Source: Hofstenia miamia (lineage: Eukaryota; Xenacoelomorpha; Acoela). From it: a stretch of 64,000 bases of DNA. Below the pieces are notes generated by a model. That model was not told where the DNA came from. It did no database searches and saw only the letters and a list, made by a program, of their open reading frames with translations. Both the position numbers and the translations under genes were made by a program. Below are positions 1-11,616 of the stretch, piece after piece. The number at the start of each line of letters is the position of its first letter. Position 1 is the stretch's first letter. Where the stretch lies: NCBI GenBank assembly GCA_004352715.1, contig SCFE01000041.1, forward strand, positions 860,006 through 924,005, written 5' to 3'.

Positions 1-479
1 GTATATTTTTACAAAATGCGATGTAATGTATATTAGGAAAAATTAGTCATTATATAAAACAAAGTAAATTTGGGTGTGAATCATTTAACCAGGTCCGAAT
101 GTGCTAATTAAAAACTAATAGTGAGCTGTCAGCCGGTTACCCCGAGCTGTCAAGAAAGCTTTGTGAGCTGTCAAAACAAGTAGGTGATTCACTAATTATC
201 ATTTGCAAACACCCCTCGATATCTGTGAGTCAGCACTCAAACCACCCTCGCCAATATTCACGGTCTGTCACGTGACATGTGACGTCATAAGCTCTCGAAC
301 AATCAGAGGCGTTTGTTTGTCGTCTCCAGGACTCAGTCTTTACTACTTATATGTATTTTAAAAAATGAAATATAAAAAACATTATTACTGAAAGTATTTC
401 AAAAAAAATTTTTTTAAATAAAAGAAACAATATTATATTAGACTTTTAGCCGACTTTAAATTTTAGCCCACTTTAGCTA
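1..479. other. Non-coding flank with a short 21-bp tandem motif
   Basis: No open frame or homology is recognised here. The word GAGCTGTCA occurs three times at 21-bp spacing (about 123, 144 and 165), a small tandem repeat. The rest is AT-rich and unremarkable. It may be outer sequence of the transposon remnant that follows. Confidence 0.5.
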
Positions 480-861
480 ACAAATACAGCGATGATGTAT
501 TTACTATTTCTAATACCTGCGATATTATAAAAGCGTTTATATCTATTGCCAATGGCTGCTATATCAATATTTACCATTTGTAATATAGTAGTTAATTCTC
601 AAATATATTTTTTACATGAAAATAATTCCATTGTATTGTACGTTAAATTAACTGTTTGAAATATATATTTCATAGAACAGTTTTATGAGCAAATTTACAC
701 TTCATAATCGAATGTTTGTTTTAGTTTATATGGAGAAAGCAAATTCATTGAACTTACCGTGTATATCGAATTTTATTCTTGCTGAATTTTTTCAAAAGCA
801 CCAGTTTTTAATTTGCCTGGAGTTGCAAATCGGAAAATGATCCGTTCCACCCGCAGCAATT

Positions 862-1137
862 ATGGTGACCATGCAACTGGGTATGTGGAATTACAGCAAG
901 ATGCAGGAATGTGCACTGTACTGTGTTGTTACGCTTGAACACGAAACTTGTTCCACACCTTATCGTTGCATGGCAGAAATCGATGAAAGAGAGGATTTAA
1001 TTGTTTCGGCAAAATGCCATGGATGTGTAGGTCAAGCGGGCGGTTGCAAACATTGTTTTTTTGTGACATGGCTTTACCAGCGTAGTTCTGAACCAACTCC
1101 ATCAATGGTTCAATTGACGATTTTAGTAACTACATAA
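862..1137 (+). pseudogene. SWIM-type zinc finger fragment (transposon accessory protein)
   Basis: A 91-codon open frame. Near residues 52-64 it has the pattern C-H-G-C, a Gly-rich turn (VGQAGG), then C-K-H, followed by a hydrophobic helix and a Ser/Pro tail. This CxxC...CxH arrangement is the SWIM zinc finger seen in transposon-encoded proteins that often also carry a YqaJ-type nuclease. No nuclease domain is visible; it would lie downstream, in or beyond the assembly gap at 1210-1511. The fragment is probably the N-terminal part of the second protein of the surrounding element. The start at 862 is only the first ATG of the open stretch. Confidence 0.45.
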
Positions 1138-1177
1138 AGGCAATTTTGTCAGCTACATCATCATTGCTATAATGTTT

Positions 1178-1209
<32 letters not shown>

Positions 1210-1511
1210 NNNNNNNNNNNNNNNNNNNNNNNNNNNNNNNNNNNNNNNNNNNNNNNNNNNNNNNNNNNNNNNNNNNNNNNNNNNNNNNNNNNNNNNNNNN
1301 NNNNNNNNNNNNNNNNNNNNNNNNNNNNNNNNNNNNNNNNNNNNNNNNNNNNNNNNNNNNNNNNNNNNNNNNNNNNNNNNNNNNNNNNNNNNNNNNNNNN
1401 NNNNNNNNNNNNNNNNNNNNNNNNNNNNNNNNNNNNNNNNNNNNNNNNNNNNNNNNNNNNNNNNNNNNNNNNNNNNNNNNNNNNNNNNNNNNNNNNNNNN
1501 NNNNNNNNNNN
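1210..1511. other. Assembly gap (302 N) after a (TA)n run
   Basis: Undetermined bases follow a (TA)n microsatellite at about 1181-1209. Frames drawn through it are meaningless. Confidence 0.99.
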
Positions 1512-1619
1512 TAATTAACACATCTGTATTTACAGAAGACTGTAGGTTAAACTCCTACCGAATCTCATGAATATATAATTAACTATGATATTGAACAGCA
1601 TTAATATTAATTATAATAA

Positions 1620-1686
1620 TGAACAAGCCGGATTCGAACCAGTAACCTCATTGGAATGAGTGTGATTCCATTTCACCATTGTTCAA
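1620..1686 (-). pseudogene. tRNA-like sequence
   Basis: On the minus strand, GAACAAT and CTTGTTC can form an acceptor stem with one mismatch. A D-arm-like TGA...TCA hairpin, an anticodon-like arm ACTCA/TGAG with loop TTCCAA, and a perfect B box GGTTCGAATCC in a T-arm follow in order. The anticodon loop is one base short and the first anticodon-stem pair is mismatched, so it is more likely a pseudogene or SINE head than a working gene. If real, the anticodon would read TCC (Gly). It lies just past the end of the DDE transposase fragment. Confidence 0.45.
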
Positions 1687-1704
1687 ATATGTCTAAATTC
1701 TATT

Positions 1705-2214
1705 TTGAATATTACATAGCCTACAGGCTATTGTACAACAGTAATCTAATTGTGTAATTGAGTTAATTGGAATTTGGGCATGGGAACTCAGAGCAATAAA
1801 TTCACAAACTCTGCAAATTGCTCTTTCAACATTAATGCGAGATGAAGATACTTGTTTATTAAATACTGCTTCTTTAGAAAGAACTGTACTGCCACAAACT
1901 GATGGGGGTCTTTACAATTTGCAGACCTTTAGACTTAAAACTGATTTTGGTGGCAAAACATCTAAAAAGTCACTTTGTCTAACAAGTTCAGCATCTGAAA
2001 TTCGCCCTCCAAATCCTTCTAAGATGTAATTTATAAAACCATCTGGGGAGCAAGAAATCAAATAATTGATGTTTTTGTGATTTTTATAAGTGGACCAAGT
2101 CAGGCTTTGCATTGTAGGATCAGACGGTTTTTGGATAGGGACCTCAAAACAGTCAACAATAGAATTGACTTCGGAGAACTTGAACTGAAGCCTAGAAGGA
2201 AGATATATTTTCAC
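1705..2214 (-). pseudogene. DDE_Tnp_4 transposase fragment
   Basis: The frame from 2214 down to 1912 shows the family's order of blocks: an acidic core IVDCFEV followed by KPSDP, then TWSTYKNHKNINYLI, SPDGFI and GGRISD. After a short degenerate junction, frame 1912-1705 continues with RINVERAI, the block that carries the catalytic Glu in HARBI1/THAP-type and ISL2EU transposases. Asp, Asp and Glu of the triad are all still present. The N-terminal DNA-binding part is missing, no start codon is apparent, and the junction near 1905-1912 breaks the frame, so I call it a decayed transposase. Confidence 0.7.
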
Positions 2215-2599
2215 TAATTAGGGTTTGCCATCGTTGTGGATTGGCATTTCGGTACAAAACAATATTTATATCTCATTGCAGCAAACTAAAATCAAATTAT
2301 CAAATGACATATTGCAAGTCTGAGACTGGAAATGAAATAAGTAAACTACTTGTTTGTGCAATTAAATTTAAGCAAATACTTTAACTACAATCGTAAATGA
2401 AAAAAAAATTGTGAAATACTACTAGTGATTTTACTAATACTATAATGCAAAAACGAAAAGCAATGTAAAACTTTTTACAAAAATCAAATTGTTTTAATTA
2501 AAAGCTACAATAAACATATTACGCGTCAGATATAGTTTTTATATCGCAGGTATTAGCAAGAGTATATACATTATTGCTGTATTCAAACATATAATATGA

Positions 2600-3220
2600 A
2601 CCTCTGAACAGCAGGAATGACGTCAAGCCAATAGCAAATAAGTAATGGGATTAGCTAACAAAACCTTAATTTTCTCTAAATATACAAAAAATTGATGCCG
2701 GGCACCCTTTTTTCATGATATTCAGCCCAAAATATATAAAATAAGTGTATTTTAAAAAAATCTAAATTTCGTGAAACTCCCCCATTACATGACGTGATGC
2801 TAATCTATTAAGAGAATAAAAAGTAATATAAATGAGTTTTATGTTAAATTGATATTCGATCTTAGTTACTTTTCTTCTTTGTTCTTTTATATGGATTATG
2901 CTACAAAACTACAATAATTACAACTTGGTTACCAATCAACATTACACATTACTCATAATCCATTTAAAGTAAGCGTATTTAAATTTGGACATATTGAAGT
3001 AAACTTCCTAAAATACAGATCTTCAGAATAAAAAACAACAGGTTTATTGAACGTCCTGTAGAAGAAGCTATGAAGAGAGTAGAGGAAATGCGTCTACAAG
3101 CAGAAGACGAAACTAAATCAAAACTACGAAAATGTGGATTAAATTATGACAAATTTTTCTGTTAGTCTACTAGTTTTATTCTTAAAACATTAGTGTCTAC
3201 ACCAATGAAAGAGTTAGCCA
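2600..3220. other. AT-rich stretch, no gene recognised
   Basis: A plus-strand frame at about 3046-3164 (VEEAMKRVEEM, then LRKCGLNYDKFFC and a stop) looks mildly coding but has no recognised family. It could be a leftover of a retroelement, since retroelement debris follows directly. Confidence 0.4.
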
Positions 3221-3224
3221 ACAT

Positions 3225-3560
3225 TTATTTCATTTTGGAATTTAAATTTCTTATATGTAAAATAGTTTTAATTCCTATTGCCGTTTTGCACATTTGATTT
3301 GAAAAGTTCAATTCGTTATTGACTGTTATTCCAAGATATTTGAATGACACAACATTAATCATTTCGGACTACGAAAAATTTAAATAGTGTGATTGATTAT
3401 TTTTATGAAAAGACACCGCAATTCTGTTTTAATGAATTTGCGTTTTAATCGTGCATATTAAATTTTAGCAGTGAAGAGAAATTGTTTTCTAATTTACCAA
3501 TAGACGTTTCAAATTGATTAACATGTGTATTTATCCCGTATCATCCGCATGGCTAAACCA
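3225..3560 (-). pseudogene. Decayed LINE reverse-transcriptase fragment
   Basis: On the minus strand near 3545 there is HADDTG, a form of the [FYH]xDD reverse-transcriptase core, followed after frame breaks by SFKYLGITVNNELNFS near 3345-3300, the usual 'YLGI.ID..L.F' block of LINE reverse transcriptases. Stops and frameshifts make it a fossil. Confidence 0.5.
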
Positions 3561-3799
3561 TCTTTTTGACGATAAAATGTGCTATTAAATTCCATTTCAG
3601 AGAGATATAACTTTTGAGATATTCCTTTATGCAGCACATATAGAACAATTAACCAAGAAATAGGAAAACTTAAGATCGAATTAAAGAATGAATATCCAAA
3701 TATTTCATAGATCGACATATTAAGAAATCATTAGAAGGCATTTTAATTAAAAACAAAAGATCAAAAAGCAATCAAACTAATTATGAACATTGTTTTAAG

Positions 3800-4227
3800 A
3801 TCGAATATAGAGGAATTCACACTGAAAACACGATCAAATAACTCAAAAAAATATCAATAAATAAAGAAAATGTTAGATTTATATATAGCAATCATAAGCT
3901 AAGAACAAAATTTCAATTAAAATCTACAACTAAATAAACCAATAAGTCAAATATAATTTATCAAATCAGATGCACCTGTGGTGAAGATTATATTTGTTTT
4001 TCTAGTAGGCAACTATCAAGAATAATTAAAGAACATGAGGCCAGTTCTAATATATCTAATCATTTAAAAAAAGCGGACTAAACTTTGAAACAAAAATATT
4101 ACATCAGACGTCACGATCAAGTAATTTAAAAATTATTGAGAGTATTTTTATAAAATCCTTGCAACCAAGTTTAAACACAAAAGAAGACTATATTAATAAA
4201 TTAAATTTGCCACTTTTTAAAATTTAA
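3800..4227 (+). pseudogene. Penelope-like element C-terminus (GIY-YIG region)
   Basis: Plus-strand frames read ENVRFIYSNHKLRTKFQLKS, then IIYQIRCTCGEDYICFSSRQ, LSRIIKEHEASSNISNHLKK and, after a shift of frame, ETKILHQTSRSSNLKIIESI, FIKSLQPSLNTKEDYINKLN. The order (basic linker, Y-x-I-x-C-x-C-G, Y-I-[GC], S-x-R-x-L, K-E-H, N-H, I-E-x-x-x-I-K, P-x-L-N) is that of the C-terminal endonuclease-containing end of Penelope-like retroelements. The Gly of YIG is replaced by Cys and there are in-frame stops, so it is inactive. Confidence 0.6.
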
Positions 4228-4394
4228 AAAATTATAATTATTATTGTAAAATCTAGTAAATTTAGAGGGAATAATTTGTAAAACTGACGATGACTTTGTA
4301 AGTCGAAATATATCTCTGCATGTTCTTATTAAGATTTGTCTTTTGCTTTAATGTTAAGAATATTAAATTCTAAACTAATGAGTTTATATTAAAA

Positions 4395-4740
4395 CGCTTT
4401 CTTGTATATGTTAAGCTTGAACAAAACTATTTTTGATTCGTTTCCACATACTTGAATACCTTGAATTACAATTGAATTAAAGTAAAGAACTGAAAATAAT
4501 TTCGGTTTCGACTTGATTTAAAAAAATTTTACTTTTAATATTATATAGAAATTGCTGATTGATTTTCTTATAACCTTCATCAATATGTTGTTTAAATGAA
4601 TGATTGCTACTAATGGTAAAACCAAAATATTTCATTGTTGTGACTGAAGAATAGCAATCAATTTTAGATATGTTATCAGTAAATTTTCCCTTCAATAGTA
4701 TGCTAATTTCAAATGATTTTCTATAATTGATTTCAAATTT
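4395..4740 (-). pseudogene. LINE reverse-transcriptase thumb fragment
   Basis: The minus-strand frame 4695-4477 contains TTMKYFGFTISSNHSFKQHI then YKKINQQFLYNIKS, matching the 'KYLGV.ID..LSF..HI' block and following helix of CR1/L2-type reverse transcriptases. The frame ends at a stop after 72 codons; no endonuclease or core palm motif is nearby. Confidence 0.5.
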
Positions 4741-6031
4741 ACTTTCTTTATACCAAGATTAGATTTTTATAAATTAAAACAAAAAATAATCAAAGGAAAG
4801 TGTCAGAAAAAAAGGCAAAATATTGATAAATGCATCTTGATTAAACTATCAGTTTGTCAAGAGACTTTCTTAAATGATCAATTTCAACTTCGTATTTCAA
4901 GGAATTTCCAGGCAATAAGTGAATAGGTCTTGTATGAGATAATTAACTTTTGTCTCCAAAATACCTAGCCTATTTTTTCGATTCACTAGGTAATGTTGAT
5001 CACTGCCAACAAGCTTAACGTTTGATCCAACGAACTTGATCAAACTTCATTAATTTAAATGCTGTATATAATAGGCAAACCAAAAAAGTTGCCCCAACAT
5101 TAACATTTGCAGGCAATTCAAGGCAATAGTATGGAACTTAAATGAAAATCAGATACCCTGCCTATCGTAAAATTCCCTAAAAATTCTAATATTTATTTTG
5201 GTATTAAATTTTCTGAATGAAATAAGATGAATTTGTTTGTTGATCATCGTAGAAATTTTAATATATTGATAAAATATACAATTAACAATAGGATATAATT
5301 AATAGCACCATTTCAAGTATAGTAACAATTCCCCACTGGCCAATAACACATCAACGCTGAGGAATACACAGAAACGAGTGATATTCGGAAATAGCTTCCT
5401 TCAATGAATGTGCAATTCCATTGGATTGGGTACACGTAAGTTCCACCAAACAAGGAAACAAACCAAAAACTTCAGCCCATATTGCCTTGTCCACTAAATT
5501 GAAGAAATAAATTTTATTCTTAAAGTAATACTACTTTATGCTGCTTATATGATATATAGTATTGATAGTCGTTATTCAATATACAAAAATATATGGTAGT
5601 TTATCAATGTACCCAAAAAAATATACATAACTTTTGTGTGTCATTTCATCTTGTACTTTACATTTTAAACAACATTATTTACATTATAGTATTTCAGAGT
5701 CTTTGAAAAATAGCGTGGTAAATGTTTAAGAATATTTCATGAATAATTGGAGTTGTTACAGAATTAGAGCTACTAAATTTTGTTCTGAGCACAGGCTAAT
5801 TAATATGTTGTCTCTCACTAAATTTATTGAAGGTTTGAGCTTAGCTTAGGACTAAAAATGAACCTTTGATCATAAAAATCAACCTTTCAATGTCATACAA
5901 ATGATTTCTTGATGTGTAATAAACATATGATTACAATAGTCAAATAAATGACAAAAAAATGAATACACTCATTTTATATTTTTAAATTGTGATCAATAAA
6001 ACTCTTCGGGAAAAAAATTCACTTTAAAGCC
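4741..6031. other. AT-rich, nothing recognised
   Basis: No long open frame, RNA gene or repeat structure was recognised by eye. Confidence 0.4.
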
Positions 6032-6434
6032 ATTTTAAACACCTAATCTATTCAGGCACCGATTGCAGAGGTGAAACCAGATGTAAATGGGTCTGTGTTT
6101 GACACTATATAAAGGCGTGACTTCATATGCAAAATATATAAGCAGCAACAAAGGGAATAACTATAAGTGAGAAGTGACCCCAATATGAAACTGAGAAATT
6201 AAGTTGTGAGAAGAAAGGAAGGCTCTGATACACCCATTATTACAAATTAAGTAAACATGATATTCCTGAAGCATACGCATGTCAACTCAGATAGCTGATT
6301 AAACCTATAAAAATGAAAATTGAAGAAGGGTACTTTCCGAAGGTGAGAGACACATTGTATTTAAGATAAGGCGTGGCTCAAGCGTGGTACCTCGATGATG
6401 ACTGGTAATGAGAAGCTAGAGCTAACTTAGTGTA
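6032..6434. repeat. 403-bp direct repeat, copy 1
   Basis: Nearly identical to 6456-6858; I saw two substitutions (cacc/catc near the start, acaccc/acgccc further in). Copies end at exactly the same base on either side of a 21-N gap. The most likely reading is two haplotypes of one locus placed side by side, though a true tandem duplication is possible. Confidence 0.9.
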
Positions 6435-6455
6435 NNNNNNNNNNNNNNNNNNNNN
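6435..6455. other. Assembly gap (21 N)
   Basis: Short gap between the two 403-bp repeats. Confidence 0.99.
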
Positions 6456-6858
6456 ATTTTAAACACCTAATCTATTCAGGCATCGATTGCAGAGGTGAAA
6501 CCAGATGTAAATGGGTCTGTGTTTGACACTATATAAAGGCGTGACTTCATATGCAAAATATATAAGCAGCAACAAAGGGAATAACTATAAGTGAGAAGTG
6601 ACCCCAATATGAAACTGAGAAATTAAGTTGTGAGAAGAAAGGAAGGCTCTGATACGCCCATTATTACAAATTAAGTAAACATGATATTCCTGAAGCATAC
6701 GCATGTCAACTCAGATAGCTGATTAAACCTATAAAAATGAAAATTGAAGAAGGGTACTTTCCGAAGGTGAGAGACACATTGTATTTAAGATAAGGCGTGG
6801 CTCAAGCGTGGTACCTCGATGATGACTGGTAATGAGAAGCTAGAGCTAACTTAGTGTA
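6456..6858. repeat. 403-bp direct repeat, copy 2
   Basis: Second copy of 6032-6434, continuing into unique sequence afterwards. No coding capacity is visible in either copy. Confidence 0.9.
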
Positions 6859-9629
6859 CGAAGTCTTCACTAAGCAACTCCGTGATTTCGAACACACAAA
6901 CGCATATAATTTCAAAATTATGTAAAATAATGTAATTGGTAAGAGCTAAAATTTAATGAGCTATACTTATATTCATGTATGTACGCTTATTATTATTTTT
7001 ATTCACTTAATACAAATTGTTTTCACAAATTAAAAAGTCAACAAGAGATAAATAATTTTAATTAATATATCTTATGAGTTAAGGTCCCAAATCAGACAGG
7101 TGGCACATGGTTAGTAAAATGTATTCTATTCACACAATAGGGTTACTCTGACACAAATGTCCATTTGTAATATTCATTTTGAAACCAAGATATTCATTTA
7201 TTGGGAAAAAACTTCTGCTATTTCCTTCAATAAGTAAGAACAATTTTTTGTCCTTACAATTCTGATCTATATATTTCAATAAATATTGTCATCAACAACA
7301 AATTTGAAAAAAATCGTTTAGTGAGAGGGAGGCGAGAGACGGGTAAAGAGCGAAAAAAAGAGTAAACTCTTCTCTATCACGCGGTACTTTCCGATTGAGC
7401 ATAGTGGTAATAGCTTTTGAGCTATAAGCGCTTAAAAATTTTTTATAGGATCACGAAAATTTTTCAAAAATCCCCGGCCTGTTGGAGGTTAATATTTCAA
7501 AGGCTTGAATGGGTGTTAATTAACTTTGGCCATTGATTGAGATGAAAGTAAGTGACTGAGTTAGTAACGCAACGAGATTTCTAAAATACTTTTGACTTCA
7601 TCTAAATTTTGTGAATATATAATAAATTTACGGTAGCAATATATTACCTGGTAACTAGTGGTTTTAATGGAAAATGGAAAAACGCAATCCTTTACTCCGA
7701 TTGCATTTTAAAAACATTTACAACAACCCAAATTCTTATAGGAATTTTTGAAAATTTGCAAACCAAATTTTTAAACGCTCATAAGACCGAACAAAATTAA
7801 GATAGCTAAAATCTGAAAACATCTACGGACCGATGATAACTGACATTGCGCAAGGCGCACCTGAACAGGGCTTAGAAAGTATATTTTAAAAGAGTAAAAT
7901 ATTTGGAGTGAAATTGCTTTTCCCATTGTCACTAGAAATTGCAACAATTTCAATGTTTTACAAAAATCGGAATTTTTATTGAAAAAATATGTTCTTGTGC
8001 TTCGGCAGAGGAAAAAGTTAGGCATGGGTAGAATTTTAAGCAAAAATTCTCATCATTACATGAGGGAACACAAACCCATAGTTGTCTCCATGTAAAAGGC
8101 TTTCAATTTTTTTACAAGGCTTAGATAAAATTGCTAAAAAAAATATGGACAAAAGGGTGTGTTACTTTAATATCAAAAACGAATTAATCAATTTTCTAAT
8201 CTTACATACCGATTTGGCTGGAATCGAGTGTTTTGAGAGAACGAAGCAATGTTGTAATGGCTTTTAGTACAAGTGACATCTCCACCATACGAGCCCTAAA
8301 TGATAACGTTAAGAAATAATGACATTTGATAATAACACTAACAATCAAAATCCTATATATATATATATATATATATATGGGCCATTTGTAATCGCAGTTT
8401 TAAATTATATGGTCCTCTTGTAAAAACTTTTTTTTAATAATAAGTTCATTTTTCTTTAGAGGTTCTAAGTAGCCAAACCATTTGAATTTACTTTAACAGC
8501 CTGATATCGTTACATAAAGAGTGATCAATGGTACAAACAAAGTGTGTGAATATTTAAATAAACAAATAATTTATGTTTAAAAACATAGAAAATAATTTTA
8601 AAAAAATAATTATTATAGTATATATGTACTAATATGCGGGTACAAATACTACCCATGTGTACCCGGTCCCGAAAAACTATTATCGAGTAAGGTAAGCATT
8701 TCATTCCACATTATGTACAACAATATTTTTTTCAAAAACAAATTATAAATAAGAGTTTGAAAAAATTAACATATAATTAACGTGAATTGTGTTATAAATG
8801 TTATTTAAGTTTTAAATTCTTCAATAGCAGCAAAAAATTCATTCCCCCCGGTATGGACGGGCATAGGTAAATATTTTCGAGTACGGCTAAGAAAGAATTT
8901 TTTGATGGGCGGATGTGGCTTTAAAAGACCTCTTTGTGCACATCACTAACCTAAACTCAATTGAAGGATTGTTTGATTCATTAATGAATAAAATAGAGAA
9001 ATTGAAATCGATTTTTAATGAACCGCCCATTTGTGAGTTCCTGTGGAATTTTGAAATGCTGTGAGTGATATACATGTACATATGTAGGCCCTTATTTGGT
9101 AATGTTCAAACAACTCCACAAGTGTTACAAACTTGATAGTATAATACTTGCAATTTATTGAAATTACGTGAATTGAGCCTTTATGGTACTTAGTTCCCAT
9201 GAAAATTTAGAGATATTTGAAACTGAACATTGCCGTTTAATTTAGGTTGATTTATTCAAATTTTTGATTCGGACTGCGGGAAAACTTGATAGTGAATCCC
9301 AGAAATCAATTTTTAAAGGAACAAATAAATGTTGCTTGGCCATAATCCAAAATGGATGCAACAGCATAATTAAGTTCAATTAGTTTATGTTGTTACAAAC
9401 GGCCCATATATGTGAAGGTGTTACAACGGGATTGATTAGGAAATAACTCTTGTCAAATAAAATTTTTTTTGAAAAGTAGCTCAAACTATATAAAATATTA
9501 CATTTAAGTACATTTGAAAAAAATTTTTAAGAAAGCATAAATGGTCCTGTACGGACAAGAGTCATGTCCGGGAAATATAGATTTCTCCAAATTATTATGT
9601 TACAAAGGTCATATATATATATGTATATC

Positions 9630-9666
<37 letters not shown>

Positions 9667-11338
9667 GTATATATATATATAATATATATTGTATATATCC
9701 TTAAAATCTAATTATTGGTAAATTACAAATGTAATTTCCCATTTCCAAACTACAGATTCTCTAAGACTACTAAACTGCTTTCGAGAAATATAGCGGCTGT
9801 CAAAGCAGGATTGACCATTTTGATTATTTATTAAGAAAGCAACTCTCAGCTTTGATTTACTCAATTGGCTCAATAGCCAATTTTGCCCAAACTCAATTGG
9901 ACATTGCAAAATAACCTTTCCTAAAATAAAATTGCATTTAAAATTTATTTCTTATTTATTTTTGATGCTTTGTAGTTTTAAGATTTTGTAAATATGCATA
10001 AATAATGATATTTTGTATATGCACGAAAAGTACACAAAATAAAGGCTATTGAATTTTGAAATGTTTTTAAGTTTTTGATTTTGCTAAAATTCCAGTACCG
10101 AACAAATTAAAAGTCATCGGCGGACATCTCTGCAATGTACACTATTTTTAAAAAATATTTAGAATGATAGATACCTCAATTTTGTTATCGGGAACTAGAT
10201 TGTAAAGTATTCAATGTCTGTTTTTATTAGTTTTTACTATTGTTACACTAAATGCAGGAAGAGATTATATTATTTAACAAAAAATAACTATTTTAATGAT
10301 TATTTCAAGTAAACAATCACTTCCCATCTGTAAAAAAATTCGCTATTATATTTTGTCCCTCTACTCGCACCTCTGAATTTTTATGTCTGTCACCTTTCTA
10401 TTATATACCGGCACTTTACAGACCCATTACTTCATGAATTTTGTTGTTTACTTAACTAGTTTCTGCATTTCTTACAGTTTCTATATTGAATTGATATACG
10501 CTTTTGTGAACTAGATGCGTTTTGTTAATTCAAAAGTAGATTCGTTATTACACTTTGAGTATTTCGACTGATACATTTCAGAAAACTATGGTTATGCGCA
10601 TCGTGTGCTGACACTTTCGACTAGTTTATGTGCCACCTTATTGTGATGTGTATACACTCGGAAATAAGCCTCTTCCATGTATTAGTCGCACCTAAAACGA
10701 ACTAAGTTGGATGGATTAGGCCTGATTGACGTTTAAGTCGCACCATATTGGAGCGAAGGCTATAGAGGTCTATAATATGTAGTGAAGTTGAAAATGATTG
10801 ATTTACTGAACCTATATTGGCGTGCATTAAATGCAGGTGATAGTGTGTACATGGCTAGACCCTGACTCAATACGAGATCATTAAGGCGTGAGTTGCAGTT
10901 TTCAGAAATGAACAAAATTTATTTTTTTAGTAAAAAGTGCGTCCTATATCCGAGTACATTTGGTATAGGCAGGCACTTTTTTGATTTTGTGAATTCTAAA
11001 TGAATCTTAAGATCAAAAGGGAGTGCTTAAACTTGATTTTTTATAACGGCAAACTTAATTTTTAGAATCTATCATCGTTGGAAAACTATCTCCCCATGAA
11101 TTTTTGCGCTATCGCCACAGTTTTAAAACAGCTTTGTGGCACCAGAATAGTTCCAAAATAATCAAATATTATATTTATAGAATTCACATTTACACAATTT
11201 GAGCTTGCAAGTCAATTTTAATCAAACCATATTCTCATTACTTATATGGCGTGATTACTAGTTTGAAATTTGATTATTAAAAACGAACTGTGTAAACTCG
11301 CATTTAGCGAATCTAGAAATACACTATATATTTAGATT
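6859..11338. other. Long stretch without a recognised gene
   Basis: Contains (TA)n tracts at about 8355-8377 and 9610-9680, the latter interrupted by regularly spaced TG steps. Short open frames (for example minus 8043-7771 and 9909-9712) have no family features. If MON2 has exons past 11339, as vertebrate proteins would predict, they should be here, but I could not find them. Confidence 0.4.
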
Positions 11339-11616
11339 TTAATAAAGTGTTATAGCATATGACGTGATATCAAACCTGGGCAAAGGGCATTTCCCACTGA
11401 CTTTGTCATCTTCAAGGAAGCTATGAACTACGTGCAAGCATCTTTTCAACAATGACTCCAGAGCGAGCCGTGTTATCACTGCAGCTTCAGAACCCGCACT
11501 GATGGGTGAAAACGCGAAATGTAGCAAGGTTTCAAAGCACACGCGTGCCAAATCTTCTCTCAGTTTTTTACCCACATCAACATCTGAATTATCGACATCG
11601 GTGATTTCATTTAACG
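11339..11616 (-). CDS. MON2: MON2 exon 26 (last one found)
   Basis: Encodes [40 protein letters not shown] then VSGKCPLPR, matching REEFSKMCFETLLQFSF...SGKCPLPR. It reads on for 11 codons to TAA at 11339. A possible GT donor (CCCAG|GTTTGA) sits at the CPLPR codons, so the last codons may be intronic, with a further exon not identified. Confidence 0.92.

Larger units (their letters stand above)
480..2600. mobile_element. ISL2EU-like DNA transposon remnant
   Basis: Imperfect inverted arms lie at about 482-540 and, reversed, 2527-2592; both carry the 16-mer CTAATACCTGCGATAT in the same relative place. Between them are a plus-strand SWIM-finger ORF (862-1137) and a minus-strand DDE_Tnp_4 transposase (about 1705-2214), in convergent arrangement. 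ISL2EU elements are known to pair a DDE transposase with a second protein of nuclease type, so the pairing suggests that group; the assignment is inference. The element is broken by a gap at 1210-1511, by a tRNA-like sequence and by incomplete frames. True termini and the target duplication were not found. Confidence 0.55.

Noticed and set aside
1153-1570. Open frames on both strands with Tyr-Ile repeats
   Set aside because: Made of a (TA)n tract and N; no information.
7771-8043. 90-codon minus-strand frame
   Set aside because: No recognisable motif; does not match the expected MON2 C-terminus.
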